The translations under genes were made by a program, and so were the position numbers. Positions 12,967-14,308 of a stretch of 14,308 nt of DNA are shown one piece after another. Below the pieces are notes generated by a model, which saw only the letters and a list, made by a program, of their open reading frames with translations, searched no databases and was not told where the DNA came from. The stretch comes from Firmicutes bacterium UBA4049 (GTDB lineage: Bacteria > Bacillota > Desulfotomaculia > Desulfotomaculales > Nap2-2B), in contig DFZT01000010.1 in NCBI GenBank assembly GCA_002382755.1, positions 1-14,308 of the forward strand. The letters are read 5' to 3'. Each line of letters opens with the position of its first letter. Within the stretch, counting starts at the first letter, position 1.

Positions 12967-13182
12967 TCAATTTTCCCGTCCCCTCTCCACTTCGATTACC
13001 ATATCGGGACATATAATTACGCAAAGGCCGCAGCCGGTGCATTTTTTCTGCTCGGTCACAGATGCGACATGATAACCCATTTCATTAATATTGCTTGCCA
13101 TAGTAATTATCTTCTTAGGACAAGCGGTAGTACAAAGCTGACAGCCTTTACAGCGTTCCTCCCAAAATGTTACTTTTGCCAA
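12967..13182 (-). CDS. korD: 2-oxoacid:ferredoxin oxidoreductase, delta subunit (2x[4Fe-4S] ferredoxin)
   Basis: A 71-residue ferredoxin-like electron-transfer subunit. Both cluster motifs are complete: CKGCQLCTTACPKK near the N-terminus and CTGCGLCVIICPD in the second half, each CxxCxxCxxxCP, separated by a linker with MGYHVASV. It would carry electrons from the thiamine-diphosphate centre to free ferredoxin. The start is TTG 13182 with GGAGGG seven bases upstream. It is the second gene of the operon, 40 bases after the ATPase gene and 11 before the alpha gene. The order delta-alpha-beta-gamma is the usual one for four-subunit Kor enzymes. Confidence 0.93.
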   Translation of the reverse strand: MAKVTFWEERCKGCQLCTTACPKKIITMASNINEMGYHVASVTEQKKCTGCGLCVIICPDMVIEVERGREN

Positions 13183-13222
13183 ACGCGCTCCCTCCCAAGT
13201 CCCTTAATTCATTTTAGATTTT

Positions 13223-13885
13223 TCACCAGGGCGGCTTTATATAAATGTCCATTGGCAGCAGCGGCAGTTCTACTGCTGCAAGATCAGCCAGATCCCTGCG
13301 AATACTAAGGAAATCAACCGGCAGGCCAAGTTCCTCCGATGCTTTCATTATAATTTCGTGCCCGTTCATCACGACTTCTATGTCCGTTCCGCTGCCGAGG
13401 TTTGGGTTGCTGACCAGTGCATGGATTTCCATCCTGGATGCGCTTTCAATGCTTTTTTTAACTTTATCGATTCCCCTAACATCAGTTGTCATCGGCCGGT
13501 ATGGATTAACCACTAAAAAAAAACGGTGGCCGTCCTCAGGTATATTTTCCCTGAAACGGCTCAGCGCCATTGCACCCAAATCGTCACCGCCTATATCCAG
13601 GACACCGTAACCCTTTCCTCCTTGAAGCACGCTATATATGCCGGGGGATAGGGCAGGAAGATCCGCATAGGCCAGTTCTTCTCCGGGGGATATCATGGCA
13701 ATGCCTATCTTTTCCAGGCTTTTTTTAGCAATACCGGCTCTGAAATAATGATTTAGAATATCCAGATCTGCTATTGTTACAGGAAAACCGTTTTGATGAA
13801 GATTAACAGCATAATTCAGGGCAACTTCTGTTTTCCCACTTCCAAAACCGCCAGCGAACAGGCTGAGTTGTTTTTGCGTTTTCAT
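13223..13885 (-). CDS. P-loop ATPase of the MinD/CobQ-like type, first gene of the oxidoreductase operon
   Basis: A 220-residue soluble P-loop protein. The Walker A loop is GGFGSGKT (residues 12-19), followed by a strand with ADLDILNHYFRAG (the acidic switch region of SIMIBI-class ATPases) and a Walker B-like VLDIGGDDLGA near residue 95. NPYRPMTT and VSNPNLG sit where such enzymes read the base. No membrane segment or cysteine cluster is seen. It could insert or recycle a cofactor, remodel the oxidoreductase, or be regulatory; nothing in the sequence decides. The start is ATG 13885 after AAGG. It probably shares the transcript with korDABC because the 40-base gap to korD holds no terminator. 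I know no assigned function. Confidence 0.75.
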   Translation of the reverse strand: MKTQKQLSLFAGGFGSGKTEVALNYAVNLHQNGFPVTIADLDILNHYFRAGIAKKSLEKIGIAMISPGEELAYADLPALSPGIYSVLQGGKGYGVLDIGGDDLGAMALSRFRENIPEDGHRFFLVVNPYRPMTTDVRGIDKVKKSIESASRMEIHALVSNPNLGSGTDIEVVMNGHEIIMKASEELGLPVDFLSIRRDLADLAAVELPLLPMDIYIKPPW

Positions 13886-13899
13886 GACTGCCTTTTTTC

Positions 13900-13931
13900 T
13901 TTTTTTAAAGGTAAATTTTTTTAAAGGTAAA
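13900..13931. repeat. Perfect 16-bp tandem repeat in the leader of the oxidoreductase operon
   Basis: TTTTTTTAAAGGTAAA occurs twice head to tail (13900-13915 and 13916-13931) with no mismatch. On the transcribed strand it reads TTTACCTTTAAAAAAA twice, between the candidate promoter and the ribosome binding site. Confidence 0.85.
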
Positions 13932-13949
13932 TTTATTCGATATTTCCCT

Positions 13950-13979
13950 TTCTTCGACGCGGGTTTAACAAATTCCTCT
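13950..13979 (-). promoter_or_regulatory. Candidate sigma-H promoter of the ATPase-korDABC operon
   Basis: Minus strand AGAGGAATT (13979-13971), a 12-base spacer, then GTCGAAGAA (13958-13950). Compared with the Bacillus sigma-H consensus RnAGGAwWW-N11-12-RnnGAATww, all nine -35 positions match and eight of nine at -10. GTCGAA is also close to a Spo0A box (TGTCGAA). No good sigma-A promoter was found. Short motifs occur by chance, so this is tentative. Confidence 0.35.
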
Positions 13980-14019
13980 GACTTAACTTAAGAACAATTC
14001 AAAAACATAGCTGAAAGTA

Positions 14020-14050
14020 TAAAAAGCCTCCTTTAATGTTTAGGGAGACC
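14020..14050 (-). terminator. Terminator for the small minus-strand coding fragment
   Basis: On the minus strand AAGGTCTCCC (14052-14043, approximate stem start) pairs imperfectly with GGAGGCTTTTT; one mismatch or bulge, an 11-base loop, then TTTTTATA. It lies about 35 bases after the TAG at 14086. The stem sequence resembles that of the terminator at 10526-10559. Confidence 0.55.
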
Positions 14051-14085
14051 TTATTATTTATTAACTTATTCAATTGGAAATATCC

Positions 14086-14208
14086 CTACAGTTCATCTAT
14101 TTGCTGCTGGATCAATTCAACGTGCTTCTTGAGAAGTTGGATTTGCTTGTTGATGTCTTGCTTGTCTTGTTCGTTTTCCTTATTGCTTTTTTCCTTAAAA
14201 AGAAGTGG
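14086..14208 (-). pseudogene. Small coiled-coil coding fragment without a recognisable start
   Basis: The minus strand reads 40 codons ending in KQIQLLKKHVELIQQQIDEL and TAG 14086, a clean heptad pattern of L/I/V typical of a short coiled coil, followed by a terminator. Upstream the frame meets TAA at 14211-14209 and contains no ATG, GTG or TTG before the coiled coil. It is therefore the tail of a frame-shifted or truncated gene, or a gene using a rare start. An AAGGAA near 14197 could be a ribosome binding site left over. I do not recognise the family. The residue pattern and terminator make chance unlikely. Confidence 0.45.
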
Positions 14209-14278
14209 TTAATTTGTCGTTTTTTAATACATAAAATTTTTCGGAAGGTTAAAGAATAAGTAAAAATAGTAACTATTC

Positions 14279-14308
14279 AGGCTGTTAGGCTGTAGACAAT
14301 TAGGCTGT
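14279..14308. repeat. Short direct repeats TTAGGCTGT at the window edge
   Basis: TTAGGCTGT occurs at 14285-14293 and 14300-14308 with six bases between, and AGGCTGT once more at 14279-14285. The array may continue beyond the window. Confidence 0.6.

Noticed and set aside
12956..13042. N-terminal extension of the alpha subunit by 29 residues
   Set aside because: It overlaps the ferredoxin gene, is arginine-rich and unlike the family; ATG 12955 has its own ribosome binding site.
1..14308. CRISPR array, tRNA, rRNA, complete insertion sequence or defence gene cluster
   Set aside because: No regularly spaced repeats, no tRNA or rRNA hallmarks, no transposase, nuclease or toxin-antitoxin pair were found on either strand.

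Overview
This window looks like chromosomal DNA from an anaerobic, spore-forming Firmicute, most likely of the Peptococcaceae/Desulfotomaculum type. The reasons are strong GGAGG-type ribosome binding sites with many GTG and TTG starts, a ydaO/yuaA-class c-di-AMP riboswitch, a ferredoxin-dependent 2-oxoacid oxidoreductase operon, an Fe-S repair (RIC) protein and a YjcZ-like micro-protein. The organism is an inference; no rRNA or marker gene is present.

Layout. (1) 1-2900, minus strand: a P1B-type metal ATPase with unusual CPG and SEHH motifs, its metal-binding HMA domain as a separate small upstream gene, and upstream of both the di-iron Fe-S cluster repair protein RIC/ScdA. (2) 2896-3751: a long non-coding stretch with a palindrome, a tandem repeat, a coding-like scrap, a terminator, a hairpin and then a clear c-di-AMP riboswitch with its own attenuator. 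(3) 3752-7665: a potassium uptake block. The riboswitch leads into ktrA-ktrB (plus strand), which converge on a kimA-like K+ transporter (minus strand) with only 9 bases between the stops. (4) 7666-9140: a regulator gene broken by an internal deletion that removed its helix-turn-helix, with an operator-like inverted repeat in front of it. (5) 9141-9974: an amidohydrolase_2-family hydrolase/decarboxylase with its own promoter. (6) 9975-10588: a relic of the 3' end of a group II intron, a 37-residue Cys/Gly-rich membrane micro-protein missed by length cut-offs, overlapping palindromes and a terminator. (7) 10589-13885, minus strand: a tightly packed operon with a P-loop ATPase, a 2x[4Fe-4S] ferredoxin subunit, and alpha, beta and gamma subunits of a 2-oxoacid:ferredoxin oxidoreductase (KorDABC/Vor type). 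(8) 13886-14308: a sigma-H-like promoter candidate, a perfect 16-bp tandem repeat, a terminator and a small coiled-coil coding fragment without a visible start codon.

The genes fall into stress/ion homeostasis (metal export, Fe-S repair, c-di-AMP-controlled K+ import) and ferredoxin-linked 2-oxoacid metabolism. I do not see a clearly new multi-gene defence or biosynthetic system. The most notable items are the c-di-AMP/K+ island with touching convergent transporters, the variant metal ATPase with a detached HMA domain, the decayed group II intron end, the deleted regulator, and the ATPase attached to the oxidoreductase operon.
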